This document shows positions 63,472 to 64,000 of a DNA stretch of 64,000 nt, one piece after another. Below the pieces are notes generated by a model that saw only the letters and a program-made list of their open reading frames with translations, searched no databases and was not told the origin of the DNA. A program made the position numbers and the translations under genes. Source of the stretch: Burkholderiaceae bacterium (lineage in GTDB: Bacteria > Pseudomonadota > Gammaproteobacteria > Burkholderiales > Burkholderiaceae_C); assembly GCA_026125795.1 (NCBI GenBank), contig JAHCKM010000001.1:620001-684000 (forward strand), read 5' to 3'. The number at the start of each line of letters is the position of its first letter. Positions within the stretch are counted from its first letter, which is position 1.

Positions 63472-64000
63472 CTTGAGCCCCTTGTTCGAAACGTCGCACC
63501 GCCGCCAGCGCGCTGACCACACCGTCCTCGTGGAACCCGTAGCGCCAATAGGCGCCGCAGTAGTGCGTGCGGCGCACGCCGCTGATCTCCGGGTGGCGCC
63601 GCTGCGCCGCGACACCCGCCGGCGTGAACAGTGGGTGGTCGTAGCTCAGGCGTCGCAGCACGCGCCGCGGGTCGATCGACTCGCTGCGATTCAGCGTCAC
63701 GCAGAAGGTGTGGCGCGACTGCAGGCCTTGCAGGATGTTCATGTTGTAGGTCAGCGCGACACGCTGTCCGCGCTCGGGAAGCACGTGGTAGTTCCACGCC
63801 GCCCAGGCCAGGCGGCGCCGCGGCAGCAGCGTGCTGTCGGTGTGCAGCACAGCCTCGTTGCGCTGGAATGGCAGCGCACCCAAGATCTCGCGTTCCGCCG
63901 GCGACGGGTCGGCGAGCATGCGCAAGGCCTCGTCGGCGTGGCAGGCGAAGAACACGTGGTCGTAGCGTTCGGTCGGTGCACCGTGCGCTCGGACCCACAC
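63440..64000 (-). CDS. FAD-dependent amine oxidase-like protein (5' end beyond the window)
   Basis: The C-terminal 186 residues are present. The segment starts WVRAHGAPTERYDHVFFACHADEALRML, then ILGALPFQRNEAVLHTDSTLLPRRRLAWAAWNYH, and TYNMNILQGLQSRHTFCVTLN, ending with HYCGAYWRYGFHEDGVVSALAAV, the FAD-binding tail. This matches the NAD/FAD-binding protein that precedes DUF1365 and CFA synthase in many proteobacteria. The N-terminal Rossmann motif lies outside the window. Likely a flavin desaturase or oxidase of membrane lipid acyl chains. Confidence 0.88.
   Translation of the reverse strand: MWVRAHGAPTERYDHVFFACHADEALRMLADPSPAEREILGALPFQRNEAVLHTDSTLLPRRRLAWAAWNYHVLPERGQRVALTYNMNILQGLQSRHTFCVTLNRSESIDPRRVLRRLSYDHPLFTPAGVAAQRRHPEISGVRRTHYCGAYWRYGFHEDGVVSALAAVRRFEQGAQDAQRDLPRVA

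Overview
The window is a very GC-rich, tightly packed stretch of a betaproteobacterial chromosome. The gene content points to order Burkholderiales, most likely the Rubrivivax/Leptothrix/Methylibium side, although the exact genus cannot be fixed by eye. Clues are the DUF3305/DUF3306/4Fe-4S/TorD formate dehydrogenase module, the Liv-type ABC cluster with an AraC regulator, and ATGA-type gene overlaps. I see no insertion sequence, integrase, phage gene, CRISPR array, tRNA or rRNA. What breaks up the coding space instead is a set of dispersed GC-rich palindromic repeats.

Layout. 0-8 kb: housekeeping and hypothetical genes (CutA, ClpP-like, GST, a small gene with a candidate Fur box, an isocitrate lyase/PEP mutase family enzyme, a secreted alpha/beta hydrolase, ApbC, a LysR regulator, phosphatidylserine decarboxylase). 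8-11.4 kb: an aldehyde dehydrogenase and HtpX, flanked by two small paralogous proteins. 11.5-15 kb: a membrane histidine kinase and an NtrC-type response regulator, divergent from a formate dehydrogenase.

15-40 kb is the heart of the window, a formate oxidation and Mo/W cofactor island. It holds (a) a soluble NAD-linked formate dehydrogenase made of a NuoE-NuoF fusion beta subunit and a 951-residue alpha subunit; (b) a regulator joining a ModE-like HTH to a periplasmic-binding-protein-like domain; (c) a leftward operon DUF3305-DUF3306-polyferredoxin-TorD-like-MobA; (d) divergent from it, a Tat-exported membrane-anchored formate dehydrogenase operon (Tat leader protein, FdhA, FdhB, lipoprotein, cytochrome b, periplasmic protein, FdhD); (e) a Rieske-like protein and MoeA; (f) the tungstate transporter TupBCA; and (g) the molybdate transporter ModABC. 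Together these cover metal uptake, pyranopterin maturation, enzyme chaperoning and two formate-oxidising enzymes, one feeding NAD and one feeding the quinone pool.

40-50 kb: a transglutaminase-like protein, a nitroreductase, a vanillin/benzaldehyde-type dehydrogenase, a complete branched-chain/aromatic-acid type ABC transporter (livFGMHK order on the minus strand) and a divergent AraC-family regulator. 50-64 kb: PanE, an Mpo1-like membrane protein, Dcd, a YpfJ-type metallopeptidase, an unusual MTHFR-like/HTH-methyltransferase pair, an FMN L-lactate dehydrogenase type enzyme, DinB, a DUF6502/DUF5666/DUF4440 run, and the start of a CFA synthase/DUF1365/FAD-oxidase cluster that runs off the right edge.

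Most notable observations: a hairpin-rich repeat inserted in frame inside the TupC ATPase; a 650-base repeat-filled gap separating the two subunits of the NAD-linked formate dehydrogenase, whose distal part has a long inverted copy 29 kb away in the liv operon; two tandem palindromic operator-like sites between the divergent formate dehydrogenase operons; and a candidate sigma-54 promoter before the NAD-linked enzyme, next to an NtrC-type activator with an altered GAFTGA loop.
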